Positions 34,311-43,863 of a stretch of 64,000 bases of DNA are shown here, piece after piece (the first letter of the stretch is position 1; each line of letters opens with the position of its first letter). The position numbers were made by a program, and so were the translations under genes. Location: assembly GCF_025143825.1 (NCBI RefSeq), contig NZ_CP083560.1:1550001-1614000 (forward strand), given 5' to 3'. Under the pieces are notes generated by a model, which did no database searches, had not been told where the DNA came from, and worked only from the letters and a program-made list of their open reading frames with translations. The DNA is from Sulfitobacter sp. S223. Its GTDB lineage: Bacteria; Pseudomonadota; Alphaproteobacteria; Rhodobacterales; Rhodobacteraceae.

Positions 34311-35579
34311 TCAGGCGCGGCGATCGTGCCGCATCAGCCACAGAAGCGCGCCACCGGCAAGGATCAGGAACGGAATCATCGCGTAGTTCACGGCGGCCCA
34401 ACCAGCTTGCGCTGTCCCGCCGGAGCAGTTCATCAACCCGCCAGAGGCCAGCGAAGCAAAGGTCACGCCGCCGAAAACCAGCAAATCATTGAGACCCTGC
34501 ATGCGGCCGCGTTCATGCGGCGCATGGGCGCCTGCCAGCATCGATGTCGCGCCGATAAAGCCAAAGTTCCAGCCGATGCCCAGCAGAATGAGCGCAACAA
34601 AGAAGTTCTCAAGCCGCACACCTTGCAGGGCGACCAGACCAGCGGCCGCAAGGATCAGCAGGCCTGCTCCGATAATTTTTTCGACGCCAAACTTGTTGAT
34701 CAGGTGGCCGGTAAAGAACGAGGGTGCGAACATCGCCAATACGTGGCCGGTCACCACAAAGCCTGCGATGATTTTGAACAGTGCTGATGTTTCCTCGCCC
34801 GAAAACAGGTTTGCAAGGAACGGTGGCACAGTGGTGTCGCCTGCAATGCCACAGCCGACCACCGCCAAAGGGGTTGAAGTCATGACAAGGTTCATCAACG
34901 CATAGGAAACCATGGCGCAGATCACGGCGACGGCGATGCGCGGTGTCCGCAGCAGCTCCATCCGGCTGCGCCCGCGCGGGGCGTCCACAGACGGGACCGG
35001 CGGTTTCGGGATGTCGATGAACAAAAACAGCAAGGACCCGAATATGTTCAGTATCGCCACAGCGACATATGTGCCCACGAAGGGGATAGCCGACAGGCTC
35101 AGCGACGTTGCCGAGGCCAGCTGCGGACCTATGATGGCGGAAACCAGACCACCTGCCATAACGTAGGAGATCGCTTTGGGTCGGTATTCGTCAGAGGCGG
35201 TATCGGCGGCAGCAAAACGGTAAAACCCCTGCGCCGACATATAGATGCCGGTCAGGAAAGAGCCTGCAAGGAAGATAGTGAATGAAGAGACAAAAAGCCC
35301 GTAAGCTGCAATTATCGCGCCGGATGCGCCGCCCGCAGCGCCCAGAAAGAAACCTGCGCGTCGGCCAAAGCGCTGCATAACGGCTGATACTGGTGTGGCC
35401 GACAGCATAGAGCCCAGAACAATCATCGAAATCGGCAAGGTGGCAAAGCAGATGTTGCTGGCAAGTGATTGTCCGGCAAGGCCGCCAACCAGAAAAATCA
35501 TTGGCATCTGGGCACCCAGAATAGCCTGAGCCAAAATCAGTACCGTTACATTGCGCCGTGCGCGCGTGTCGTCAATCAT
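34311..35579 (-). CDS. Major facilitator superfamily transporter
   Basis: 422 residues from the ATG at 35579. Twelve predicted membrane helices; the loop 2-3 motif appears as VSAVMQRFGRRAGFFLGA and the equivalent in the second half is GHLINKFGVEKIIG. The loop between halves includes SRMELLRTPRI. Substrate not evident; drug or sugar exporters have this size. Monocistronic and divergent from cobK. Confidence 0.82.
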   Translation of the reverse strand: MIDDTRARRNVTVLILAQAILGAQMPMIFLVGGLAGQSLASNICFATLPISMIVLGSMLSATPVSAVMQRFGRRAGFFLGAAGGASGAIIAAYGLFVSSFTIFLAGSFLTGIYMSAQGFYRFAAADTASDEYRPKAISYVMAGGLVSAIIGPQLASATSLSLSAIPFVGTYVAVAILNIFGSLLFLFIDIPKPPVPSVDAPRGRSRMELLRTPRIAVAVICAMVSYALMNLVMTSTPLAVVGCGIAGDTTVPPFLANLFSGEETSALFKIIAGFVVTGHVLAMFAPSFFTGHLINKFGVEKIIGAGLLILAAAGLVALQGVRLENFFVALILLGIGWNFGFIGATSMLAGAHAPHERGRMQGLNDLLVFGGVTFASLASGGLMNCSGGTAQAGWAAVNYAMIPFLILAGGALLWLMRHDRRA

Positions 35580-35689
35580 CGTATTGTCCCCATGCCATTC
35601 GGTATCGCTACTCCCGAGACGGGGGGGAGGCAACCCCTTGGAGTAACGCCGCTCTTGCGCCTGCGGGCCATGACGCTAATGCTGACAGG

Positions 35690-36433
35690 ATGACAGTAGT
35701 GCAGAAAATTCTGCTGCTTGCGGGCAGTTTCGAGGCGCGGCGTGTAGCAGAAGCCCTTACAGCGCAGGGCGTGGTGTATGATGCGTGGCTCAGCGAAGCC
35801 CCCCGTGGCGCGGCGCCGATGCCGCAGATACCGCTTTTGCGGCGCTTTGACACAGGCACCCAGATGCGCAATGCAATTGCTGAAGGGGGGTACACCGCTG
35901 TGCTGGATGCAGGTCATGTGTTCGACCGGACTGTGACCCATGCGGCCTATGCTGCGGCAGGCGCGCTAAATCTTCCCTATCTGCGGCTTGAGCGTCCTGC
36001 GTGGGACGCTGATGAGCACCTCCGTTGGCGGAGCGCTGCTAATCTTACAGAAGCAAATGCCATGATACCTGCAGGTGCGCGGGTTTTTTGTGCGACAGGG
36101 TGGGACAGCCTGCCTGCCTTTGCCGATTTTGCCGGTGCGCGGCTTTTTCTGCGTCAGACGCGTCGGCACCCGCGTCCCGCGCCTTACCCGCATGTAGAAT
36201 TGGTGTTTGGCGATCCGCCCTTTAGTGTAGCGCAGGAAGAGGCGCTGTTCACCCGTTTGGGAATCGACCTTTTGATGTGTCGAAATCTGGGCGGGGCGGC
36301 GAGCCGACCAAAACTGGATGCCGCGCGCGCGCTGGATCTGGATGTTATCCTGATTGATCGCCCGCCAGCACCGGAGGGGTCCGCACAGGTAACAGAGATT
36401 GACGCGGCCATTGCTTGGATCGCTGCGTTGTGA
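35690..36433 (+). CDS. cobK: Precorrin-6A reductase
   Basis: 247 residues from the ATG at 35690. CobK/CbiJ pattern: ILLLAGSFEARRVAEAL for the NADPH-binding start, VLDAGHVFDRTVTHAA, LPYLRLERPAW, and near the end NLGGAASRPKLDAARALDLDVILIDRP. Reduces precorrin-6A to precorrin-6B in aerobic cobalamin synthesis. It stands apart from other cob genes here. Cobalamin is needed by the class II ribonucleotide reductase at the left end. No cobalamin riboswitch is visible in the 110 bases upstream. Overlaps the next gene by GTGA. Confidence 0.85.
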   Translation: MTVVQKILLLAGSFEARRVAEALTAQGVVYDAWLSEAPRGAAPMPQIPLLRRFDTGTQMRNAIAEGGYTAVLDAGHVFDRTVTHAAYAAAGALNLPYLRLERPAWDADEHLRWRSAANLTEANAMIPAGARVFCATGWDSLPAFADFAGARLFLRQTRRHPRPAPYPHVELVFGDPPFSVAQEEALFTRLGIDLLMCRNLGGAASRPKLDAARALDLDVILIDRPPAPEGSAQVTEIDAAIAWIAAL

Positions 36434-37056
36434 CGGTGTTGATTGCCACTGATGCGGATGTAGCAAAGGGTGCAGAATGGCTTGTCCGGATCGAACCGCG
36501 CTTTGCCATCGCTTTAGATGCGACAGGCCCGCTGCCACTGCGCCTTGCCCCGGACGGATTTGCAGCCCTGTTTAACAAGATCGTCAGCCAGCAGGTTTCG
36601 GTTGCCTCGGCGCGCGCGATCTGGGGCAGGGTAGAGGCGGCAGGGTTGATCACGCCGCAGGCTGTCGCAGCCGCGAGTGAGGAAGACCTCAAATCAGTGG
36701 GCCTTAGCCGACCGAAGATAAAATATGCCCGCGCTTTGGCCGACGCAAACATCGACTATGATGCGTTGCGTGATGTGCCGGATGCGCAGGTTATCGAAAC
36801 ACTCACGGCGGTGTCGGGCATTGGGGTCTGGACGGCGCAAGTTTATGCGATGTTCAATCTGGGGCGCGCGGATGTTTTCGCGCCCGGTGATCTTGCCCTA
36901 CAAGAGGCAGCCCGCATCCTGTTTGACTTGCCTGATCGCCCATCGGCAAGCACGCTGGAACACATGTCTTTGGCGTGGTCCCCTTGGAGGGCAGTTGCAG
37001 CCCGTCTTTTGTTCACCTACTACCGTATTGCAAAAGATCGGGAAGGAATAACATGA
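36430..37056 (+). CDS. DNA-3-methyladenine glycosylase (AlkA family)
   Basis: 208 residues from the GTG at 36430 that overlaps the cobK stop. Helix-hairpin-helix glycosylase: IVSQQVSVASARAIWGRV, LSRPKIKYARALADA, then the HhH-GPD region LTAVSGIGVWTAQVYAMFNLGRADVFAPGDLAL with the catalytic Asp. Removes alkylated purines to start base excision repair. Coupled to the downstream esterase by ATGA. Confidence 0.9.
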   Translation: MTVLIATDADVAKGAEWLVRIEPRFAIALDATGPLPLRLAPDGFAALFNKIVSQQVSVASARAIWGRVEAAGLITPQAVAAASEEDLKSVGLSRPKIKYARALADANIDYDALRDVPDAQVIETLTAVSGIGVWTAQVYAMFNLGRADVFAPGDLALQEAARILFDLPDRPSASTLEHMSLAWSPWRAVAARLLFTYYRIAKDREGIT

Positions 37057-37718
37057 CACGAGTCCTCAATTCGGAACGCCGCGAACCAGTCTCGGGCGAG
37101 ACCCGCTCGGTGGTTGTATTCCTGCATGGTTACGGCGCCAATGGCGCTGACCTTTTGGGTCTTGCCGATCCCTTGGGTGAACATCTGCCCGATACGCTGT
37201 TTGTCGCGCCTGATGCACCTGAAAGCGTGGCCGGTATGCCAAACGGATACCAGTGGTTCCCGATCCCTTGGATCGACGGTTCATCCGAGGAAGAAAGCGC
37301 GCGTGGCTTGGCCCAGGCGGTTGATGATCTGAACTCCTATCTGGACGCCTTGATGGTAGACGAAGACGTTTTGCCAGAACAGGTTGCCCTTTTCGGATTT
37401 TCCCAAGGCACTATGATGTCGCTGCATGTGGCGGCCCGCCGCGAGGACGAAATCGCCGGTGTGGTAGCATTCAGCGGCCGCTTGCTTTCGCCCGAAAGCC
37501 TCGCGGACGAAGTTGTTTCGCGGCCACCGGTCATGTTGATCCACGGAGATCAAGACGATGTGGTGCCGCCGGAATCACTGCCGCAGGCCGCAGAAGCGCT
37601 GCAAGAGGCCGGTTGGACTGATGTCTATGCCCATATCATGAAAGGCACCGCCCATGGTATTGCGCCAGACGGGTTGTCTGTTGCGCTGGCGTTTATGCGC
37701 GACAAGCTGAACCTTTAG
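37053..37718 (+). CDS. Carboxylesterase/phospholipase (alpha/beta hydrolase)
   Basis: 221 residues from the ATG at 37053. Short carboxylesterase family: VVFLHGYGANGADLL, GFSQGTMMSLHVA (Ser nucleophile), GDQDDVVPPESL (Asp) and GTAHGIAPDG (His). Cytoplasmic esterase/lysophospholipase type; substrate unknown. Third gene of the coupled cobK-alkA-esterase set. Confidence 0.88.
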   Translation: MTRVLNSERREPVSGETRSVVVFLHGYGANGADLLGLADPLGEHLPDTLFVAPDAPESVAGMPNGYQWFPIPWIDGSSEEESARGLAQAVDDLNSYLDALMVDEDVLPEQVALFGFSQGTMMSLHVAARREDEIAGVVAFSGRLLSPESLADEVVSRPPVMLIHGDQDDVVPPESLPQAAEALQEAGWTDVYAHIMKGTAHGIAPDGLSVALAFMRDKLNL

Positions 37719-37849
37719 GCATGAAATCCGTCAAATAGCTGTAACATTCCCGCGTTAGCCTTCCTGCGACATCTTGTGGTCACAGGAAGGCTTGCCAGCT
37801 TCAATGCACGAGATATAGTCATATCAAACGGCAAGAGGGTGGCGTGCAG

Positions 37850-38434
37850 ATGGACGGCGATTTCAGAACCGAATTTACGCGAAGTCCGGCGGGGTTGAAA
37901 AACAGGCCTGCCTTGGTGCTTAACGCGGATTATCGCCCGCTAAGCTATTATCCACTGTCTTTGTGGTCCTGGCAGGAAGCGGTGAAAGCCAAATACCTCG
38001 ATAGGGTGGATATCGTGGCTGAGTATGACGATTGCGTCCATTCACCCACCACCACATTGCGCATCCCTTCCGTCGTTGTGCTGAAAGACTATGTAAAACC
38101 TCAAAAGCGCGTGGCCTTCACGCGCTTTAATTTATTTCTAAGGGACGAATTCCGGTGCCAATACTGTGGCGCGCGTGGGGATCTGACCTTTGACCATGTT
38201 GTGCCACGTGCCAGTGGTGGCGTGACAAGCTGGCAGAACGTGGTTGCGGCCTGTAGCCCGTGTAATCTGCGCAAAGGCTCCAAGGCGCTGCACCAAACCG
38301 GATTTTCTCTGCGCAAACCGCCCCGCCAGCCCGCCGCGGAAGAACTGCGCAACACGGGCCGGAAATTCCCGCCAGGCCATCTGCATGATAGCTGGATGGA
38401 TTTCCTCTATTGGGATGCAGAACTGGAAGCCTAA
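37850..38434 (+). CDS. HNH endonuclease
   Basis: 194 residues from the ATG at 37850; a GTG six bases earlier is an alternative, as AAGAGGG lies between 37833 and 37839. Contains the HNH nuclease core FRCQYCGARGDLTFDHVVPRASGG followed by NVVAACSPCNLRKGSK, i.e. two CxxC zinc pairs around the catalytic His. Common single-copy gene in Rhodobacterales; likely a DNA-acting enzyme of unknown purpose. No restriction or phage genes adjoin it. Confidence 0.88.
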   Translation: MDGDFRTEFTRSPAGLKNRPALVLNADYRPLSYYPLSLWSWQEAVKAKYLDRVDIVAEYDDCVHSPTTTLRIPSVVVLKDYVKPQKRVAFTRFNLFLRDEFRCQYCGARGDLTFDHVVPRASGGVTSWQNVVAACSPCNLRKGSKALHQTGFSLRKPPRQPAAEELRNTGRKFPPGHLHDSWMDFLYWDAELEA

Positions 38435-38449
38435 CAGGTGCAGCCAAAA

Positions 38450-38476
38450 AAATAGCGCCGACAAGCGGCGCTATTT
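38450..38476. terminator. Bidirectional terminator after the HNH gene
   Basis: Perfect 11-bp stem AAATAGCGCCG / CGGCGCTATTT, ACAAG loop, with a run of A on the left that becomes a U-tract for the converging gene. Confidence 0.85.
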
Positions 38477-38498
38477 CCCAAATTGCTTTGCGAGCTGA

Positions 38499-39005
38499 TC
38501 AGTCTTCGAGATTGCGCACTACGTTTGCGGCGAACGCGTCCAGCATCGCACGATAATAAACATCGCTGCCCTGGGTTAGATCGCCAATGACGGTCCCGTC
38601 AGGGTAGAACGATTCCGCTTGCAGCGAGCTGACGGTCAACGTGTAGTTTTCGTTGTTGTCAGGGCCGGGTACGCGCAAAAGGACATCGCCTTGCAGGTAG
38701 GCTTCTTCGGTGCCGATGGCCTGCTCAAAGCTGGTCGCCAAGGACACTTCATCAATGTCGATGACAATTTCGGCGCCTTCAGGATCGAGAAGCACACCCA
38801 ACTGCGAGATAATCGCAGCGGTAAGGTCCGCATCGATATTTGCCCAGACTGCGGCAGCTTCGGCATTCTGGATCGCGTCAAGATCGGTCGTGACTTCGAT
38901 CATCTTGACAGTTACAGGGCCTGTTGCAGTTGCGGTAGCGGCGATAGCCGTGGACCCCATGAGGGCAACGACAGCGACGGTCGAGCTCAGAACAAAATTT
39001 TTCAT
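38499..39005 (-). CDS. Secreted protein of unknown function
   Basis: 168 residues, signal peptide 1-22 (GSTAIA). I do not recognise the family. The mature protein is acidic, without cysteine, and alternates short strands and helices (VTVKMIEVTTDLDAIQNAEAA, AEIVIDIDEVSLAT, GDVLLRVPG). It is probably a periplasmic soluble protein. Single gene with its own promoter in the 283-base gap to the FadL-type gene. Confidence 0.7.
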   Translation of the reverse strand: MKNFVLSSTVAVVALMGSTAIAATATATGPVTVKMIEVTTDLDAIQNAEAAAVWANIDADLTAAIISQLGVLLDPEGAEIVIDIDEVSLATSFEQAIGTEEAYLQGDVLLRVPGPDNNENYTLTVSSLQAESFYPDGTVIGDLTQGSDVYYRAMLDAFAANVVRNLED

Positions 39006-39240
39006 CTTGGTACTCCAGTGTTATGATCCCCCGGTATCGGGGTGCTGGATAGACAACGTTCGATTTTGAATAACGTTCCGCCCTCCATGCGCCATGAGCG
39101 GATTATTGTTCATCGAAAAAATTCTTTCAGATCAACTATGTGTAAGGGGAATTTGCATGGCAGCTGGAATGGATGCCCAATATCGGATGCCGCGCTGAAA
39201 GCATCCGCCTTGCGGTCGTCGTGCGGGACGGAAGGGGAAA

Positions 39241-39266
39241 ACCCCGCCGTGTACGCACGGCGGGGT
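39241..39266 (-). terminator. Terminator after the FadL-type gene
   Basis: Perfect 11-bp stem ACCCCGCCGTG / CACGGCGGGGT with TACG loop, followed on the minus strand by TTTCCCC. Lies 23 bases beyond the stop at 39289. Confidence 0.75.
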
Positions 39267-39288
39267 ACTGTCAGTCAAAGGGGCTGAT

Positions 39289-40407
39289 TTACAGCTTGAT
39301 GCCGATGTTCAGGCCGATGGAAACAGCCGTGTTGTCATCAAAGTCTGCGACGGCATTCCCGGCAGGGGCCGCGATCGCATCGCCCAAGAAGGTGTAGCGA
39401 ACACCTCCCGACACAGCCATCCGGTCGCTTACATCATATTTGACGCCAAGCGAGATGTGCTTGGACCCGTTTGTCGGCGCCAGCGGCGACACGAGGTCGT
39501 CATTGCCCTTCGTCGAAAATCCTGCGGCGACACTGCCCGACCACTTTTCGTTAAAGCGGCGGCCAACGCCCAGCTCAAAGTCGAAACCGTCTTCAAGATC
39601 GGTGAGCGAATTACCGGTATTGGTGGTGAAACCGATAGGGCTTACTTCGGTGTCGCCGTAGCGCGCATAGCGCAGACTGCCGAAGACAAGGGTGTCTTTC
39701 GCGACACCGGATTGAAAGCTCAGGTTGAGGCTTTCGGGGGTGTGCACTTCGGTGGTGCTGATTGGCGCAATTGGTACACCATTGATGGTCTCGGTGGTGC
39801 GCAGATCATGAGAGACTTTCGAGTGATATGTCAGGGCAACGCGCAGGGCGATATCAGGTCTTTCATAGGCTGTCCCAAGCACAAACCCGACCGCACCATC
39901 AGCCTCAAACGACCCCTGGTATCCGTTGGCCGACCGGTACGCCAGACCGCCGAGTGTCACGTCGGCGGATACTTCCTGATATTTCAGGCCGCCATGTACT
40001 GACCATTTATCGGTAAATTTATACCGCGCCAAAGCTGTGACCGCATAGCTTTCCACTATTGCGCTGGTGCCGCCAAGGAATGTGCTTGCTGGATCACCGG
40101 GATAAACCACATCCGAGCCGAAAGGCTCATCCGCGATCACGGCAAAGGACAGCTTGTCGGTCAGCTCGTATTTGAAGCCCAGCCCGAGGACTCTGAAGTC
40201 GTCCGCGACGTTGCCAATGCTGGCGCCACCAAACACTTGCTGATCCGCACCGTCAATGTCGGGATTGATGCTGCCAAAGCGGAATTGGATGTGGTTGCCG
40301 GTCTCGAACAATACGTTGATGTCTTGACCGGACCGGTCCAGACCGACGGCGTAGGCGGACGTTGTTGATGCCAACAGGCCCGCAATTGCAATTAGATTTC
40401 GTCTCAT
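39289..40407 (-). CDS. Outer membrane transport protein, OMPP1/FadL family
   Basis: 372 residues. Signal peptide 1-20 (GLLASTTSAYA). A 14-strand barrel of the FadL/TodX type: YELTDKLSFAVIADEPFGSDVVYPG near residue 80-105, ALRVALTYHSKVSHDLRTTE, and WSGSVAAGFSTKGNDDLVSP. FadL proteins take up hydrophobic compounds such as long-chain fatty acids across the outer membrane. Alone on its strand with a 295-base gap to xthA, which holds its promoter. Confidence 0.82.
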   Translation of the reverse strand: MRRNLIAIAGLLASTTSAYAVGLDRSGQDINVLFETGNHIQFRFGSINPDIDGADQQVFGGASIGNVADDFRVLGLGFKYELTDKLSFAVIADEPFGSDVVYPGDPASTFLGGTSAIVESYAVTALARYKFTDKWSVHGGLKYQEVSADVTLGGLAYRSANGYQGSFEADGAVGFVLGTAYERPDIALRVALTYHSKVSHDLRTTETINGVPIAPISTTEVHTPESLNLSFQSGVAKDTLVFGSLRYARYGDTEVSPIGFTTNTGNSLTDLEDGFDFELGVGRRFNEKWSGSVAAGFSTKGNDDLVSPLAPTNGSKHISLGVKYDVSDRMAVSGGVRYTFLGDAIAAPAGNAVADFDDNTAVSIGLNIGIKL

Positions 40408-40702
40408 AGTTATCTCCTCCCCAGAAGACTGGCCCCGAGCAGCGACACGCTGTGGTCAGGGCTGCCAAGCAGCTTCATCATGAAGAACTGCATGGCGAAT
40501 ATCTGTGAGGATTTGACGGTCTCTTCTCAAGCAATCCGTGCCGGGTTTCACCGCAAAGTGAGAAAGTGTGACCAATAATCAATTTACCCTAAGTCACTCA
40601 TGAAAGGTGATTTTTCGGGATCGAAGCGTTGACCTTGCGGAAGCTTTGCTTGGTCTTGCGCGTGCTTTGGTGCAAGCGGTAGGGGATCTGATCTACCTGT
40701 GG

Positions 40703-41512
40703 TTACAGTTCCAGATCCACCCAGACAGGCACGTGGTCCGACGGCTTGTCATAGCCGCGGATATCCTTGTCGATCTGGCAGTCACGCAGGCGGTCTGCCG
40801 TGTAGGGGCAGAGCAGGAAGTGATCGATGCGGATGCCGTTGTTGCGATTCCATGCACCAGCCTGATAATCCCAAAAGCTGTAGTGGCCGGGCCCTTGGGT
40901 GCGCGCCCGGAACGCTTCGGTCAGGCCAAGGTTCTGCAACTGCCGCCATTTGGCGCGTGATTCAGGGCGGAACAGTGCATCATCCCGCCAGCTGTCTGGT
41001 TTGGCGGCATCTTCGGCCTGTGGAATGATGTTATAGTCGCCTGCCATCAGAAAGGGGGTCTCTTCCTTCAGCAGTTCTTGTGCGCGGGCGCGCAGGCGGT
41101 CCATCCACGCCAGTTTGTATGCGAATTTGCCGCCTGCCACCGGCGTGCCGTCTTCCTCAAGCTCGACGGGATTGCCGTTTGGCAGATAAAGACCACACAG
41201 CCGGACGGAATGGGTGTCGCCAACGACCGTCGCCTCGATATAGCGCGCCTGTTCATCTGTATCGTCGCCGGGCAGGCCACGTGTCACATCTTCGAGCGGC
41301 AGCTTTGACAGGATGCCAACCCCGTTAAAGGACTTTTGCCCGTGCACTTCCACGTTATAGCCGCGTTCTTCGAAAACTTCGCGCGGAAAGGCCTCGTCCA
41401 CGGATTTGATCTCTTGCATCAGCACCACGTCGGGTTGGGCTGCATCCAGCCAGTCAGGCAACGCGTTGATGCGGGCCTTGATACCGTTGATGTTGAATGT
41501 TGCGATCTTCAT
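40703..41512 (-). CDS. xthA: Exodeoxyribonuclease III
   Basis: 269 residues, the normal length. Exonuclease III/AP endonuclease: FNINGIKARINAL, VLMQEIKSVDEAFP (metal Glu), CGLYLPNGN, GDYNIIP (Asp-Asn), SFWDYQAGAWNRNNGIRIDHFLL and the C-terminal KPSDHVPVW (catalytic Asp-His). Cytoplasmic DNA repair enzyme acting at abasic sites and 3' blocks. Confidence 0.95.
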   Translation of the reverse strand: MKIATFNINGIKARINALPDWLDAAQPDVVLMQEIKSVDEAFPREVFEERGYNVEVHGQKSFNGVGILSKLPLEDVTRGLPGDDTDEQARYIEATVVGDTHSVRLCGLYLPNGNPVELEEDGTPVAGGKFAYKLAWMDRLRARAQELLKEETPFLMAGDYNIIPQAEDAAKPDSWRDDALFRPESRAKWRQLQNLGLTEAFRARTQGPGHYSFWDYQAGAWNRNNGIRIDHFLLCPYTADRLRDCQIDKDIRGYDKPSDHVPVWVDLEL

Positions 41513-41598
41513 GGGGCAGGGCTCCTTTGGCGGGGACCCTCATGCTATCGCCCAATTGGTGCAGCAGGGCAAGCAGCCTATGCCGCCCCGTCCGCCCG

Positions 41599-41922
41599 CT
41601 ACATCGAAAATGACGTGCCACAACCGCAGGACGACGATGCGTTCGGATTGTCTATGACAAAGCGCGCACCAATCAGTTCTTCGGTGAAATCAATCACCGC
41701 GTTGGACAGGAACGGCAAAGAGACACTATCGACCACAACAGATTCTCCAGCGCCTTCAAGCACCAGATCGTCATCCTTGGCCTCATCCAGCGCAATTTCG
41801 TACTGAAAACCGGAGCAGCCGCCACCCTCTACGGCCACGCGCAGCGCTTTACCGTCTGTTGCGGCGCCGATCTCGGACAGGCGGGCAAATGCACGCTCGG
41901 TCACTTTTGGGGGCAGGTTCAT
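41599..41922 (-). CDS. erpA: Iron-sulfur cluster insertion protein ErpA/IscA
   Basis: 107 residues from the ATG at 41922; an upstream reading extension is not conserved. A-type carrier signature with the three cluster cysteines Cys36 (EGGGCSGFQY), Cys99 and Cys101 (SSCGCGTSFSM at the C-terminus). Delivers iron-sulfur clusters to apoproteins. Divergent from dgt; 86 bases from xthA on the same strand. Confidence 0.93.
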   Translation of the reverse strand: MNLPPKVTERAFARLSEIGAATDGKALRVAVEGGGCSGFQYEIALDEAKDDDLVLEGAGESVVVDSVSLPFLSNAVIDFTEELIGARFVIDNPNASSSCGCGTSFSM

Positions 41923-42017
41923 CTTGGGTCTCCGCAGTGTGTTTCCATTGGGCCGTATGCATAATATAGAAACGGACAAAGCGCGGTACAAGCGCTGCGT
42001 TGTAGGAGACCTGCCAG

Positions 42018-43196
42018 ATGCGTGCATCCTTTGCCTCCGATCCTGACCGCGCCCGCGGTCGGCGTGTCCATGAAGATGAAAGCAGCTTCCGCTCTTGTTT
42101 TCAGCGTGACCGTGACCGGATCATCCATGCCAGCGCTTTCCGGCGGCTTAAACACAAGACGCAAGTTTTCGTGGAGCATGAAGGGGATTACTATCGCACC
42201 CGGTTGACCCATTCGATCGAGGTTGCGCAAGTGGCGCGTACCATTGCAGGCGCGCTGTACCTCAATGTCGAACTAACCGAGGCGGTGGCGCTTGCCCATG
42301 ATCTGGGTCACCCGCCGTTTGGCCACACCGGAGAGGACGCGCTACATGCGTTGATGGAGCCTTATGGCGGTTTTGACCACAACGCACAGGCCATCAAGAT
42401 CGTGACGTCGCTGGAGAGGCACTATGCCGAGTTCGACGGCCTGAACCTGACGTGGGAGACGCTGGAAGGTATTGCCAAACACAACGGCCCCGTGGTTGGC
42501 GCATTGCCGCATGCTTTGGCTGATTATGACGCGCTGCATGATCTGGAACTGGAAACCCATGCCAGCGCAGAGGCGCAGGTGGCGGCGCTTGCGGATGATA
42601 TTGCCTATAACAACCATGATTTGCATGATGGCTTGCGGGCGGGCCTGTTTACTGATGAGGACATTGCCGACCTTCCACTGGTGGGGCCTGCGTTCACAGA
42701 GGTTGACGGGCTTTATCCCGGTTTGGACCCTTATCGCCGCCGCCATGAGGCGCTGCGCCGTGTTTTTGGAGTTATGGTCGCGGATGTGATTGATACGTCC
42801 CGCCATGCGCTTGTCCTTGCTGACGCCAAAGACGCTCAGGAAATTCGGATGTTGGGCCGACCCGTGATCCGTTTTTCGGACACTATGTGGCTACAACTGG
42901 GCGAAATCCGCCAGTTTCTATTCACGCGCATGTACCGTGCACCCGCAGTCATGAAGATACGCGCCGAGGTGACAGGCGTGGTCGAAGGCCTGTTCCGGCT
43001 GTTTCTGGATCAGCCTGCGCTGATGCCCGCCGATTGGGCAAATTCTATTGCCGCTGCCGGTACAGACCGTACAATGCTGGCACGGATCGTGGCTGATTAC
43101 ATTGCCGGTATGACAGACCGCTTTGCGCTGCAGGAACATGAACGACTGATTGGTGATACGCCGCGTGCGGGTGGCCACCCGACGATGAGGGGATAG
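42018..43196 (+). CDS. dgt: Deoxyguanosinetriphosphate triphosphohydrolase-like protein
   Basis: 392 residues. HD-domain phosphohydrolase: ASAFRRLKHKTQVF, TRLTHSIEVAQVARTI (His), ALAHDLGHPPFGHTGEDAL (HD motif) and ALADDIAYNNHDLHDGLRAG (Asp). This is the type 2, dGTPase-like subfamily common in alphaproteobacteria. Controls dNTP pools by removing triphosphate. Followed after three bases by a degenerate short-chain dehydrogenase. Confidence 0.92.
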   Translation: MRASFASDPDRARGRRVHEDESSFRSCFQRDRDRIIHASAFRRLKHKTQVFVEHEGDYYRTRLTHSIEVAQVARTIAGALYLNVELTEAVALAHDLGHPPFGHTGEDALHALMEPYGGFDHNAQAIKIVTSLERHYAEFDGLNLTWETLEGIAKHNGPVVGALPHALADYDALHDLELETHASAEAQVAALADDIAYNNHDLHDGLRAGLFTDEDIADLPLVGPAFTEVDGLYPGLDPYRRRHEALRRVFGVMVADVIDTSRHALVLADAKDAQEIRMLGRPVIRFSDTMWLQLGEIRQFLFTRMYRAPAVMKIRAEVTGVVEGLFRLFLDQPALMPADWANSIAAAGTDRTMLARIVADYIAGMTDRFALQEHERLIGDTPRAGGHPTMRG

Positions 43197-43199
43197 AGA

Positions 43200-43805
43200 A
43201 TGCTGGATACTGAAACACAGATTGTGAAAAAGCCTGCGAAGATTTTGCAGGGCAAGCGGATACTTGTCTTGGGGGCGTGCTGTGGGTTTGGTCGCAGCAT
43301 GGCGCGTGCGCTTGCGGCCTCAGGTGCTCAGGTGGTGGCTGCTGACAGCGATACCGACGGCCTCAAACAGATTAAAGGCATTGTGCCGATCACGTTGAAA
43401 GGCGCCCCCGACGAGGCGCTGCGCCGCATTGGCCGCACATGGGCAGAGGCGCGTCTGGATGCAGTGCTGAACCTGATGCCGCTGCGCCACTCCGATAAGA
43501 TCGATCTCAACATCTCGGTGCTGCAGGGCCTTGTACAAGGATTTATGCCTGCGCTGGGCGCACGGGATGGCCAGATCGTCAGCGTTGTCGCCCGGCCCGA
43601 GCAATCACTGGATGTCGCCACAGGTGCGATGGCGCCAGCGCTGCTGAGCGCTCAGGCGGCATTTGCCCATGCGCTGCGCCGTGATGGCATCCGTTTGAAT
43701 ATGATCAACGTCGGAGAGAACGCCGTGCGGCCCGCCCGCACGGCTGTGGTGGGCCTTTTGTCCGGATCGCTGGGCCCTGTGAGTGGATCAGAACTGCGGC
43801 TTTGA
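43200..43805 (+). CDS. Short-chain dehydrogenase-like protein lacking the catalytic Tyr-Lys
   Basis: 201 residues. The start of a Rossmann NAD-binding fold is visible (RILVLGACCGFGRSMARALAASGAQVVAADSD), with Cys in the usual TGxxxGxG loop. At the catalytic YxxxK position it reads LLSAQAAF, so Tyr and Lys are both missing, while the following GIRLNMINVG still matches the family. It may bind a nucleotide without catalysis. Sits between dgt and argS, close to both, and probably cotranscribed. Confidence 0.7.
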   Translation: MLDTETQIVKKPAKILQGKRILVLGACCGFGRSMARALAASGAQVVAADSDTDGLKQIKGIVPITLKGAPDEALRRIGRTWAEARLDAVLNLMPLRHSDKIDLNISVLQGLVQGFMPALGARDGQIVSVVARPEQSLDVATGAMAPALLSAQAAFAHALRRDGIRLNMINVGENAVRPARTAVVGLLSGSLGPVSGSELRL

Positions 43806-43863
43806 TTGACGCGGGGCGCTCAAGTGGTACATGGAACCCGACGATTACCCTGAGAGCACTGAA

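Noticed and set aside
35580..35689. Cobalamin riboswitch before cobK
   Set aside because: The 110-base gap is too short and lacks the B12-box consensus.
37850..38434. Restriction or homing nuclease system
   Set aside because: The HNH gene is alone, with no methyltransferase, intron or mobile element at its sides.
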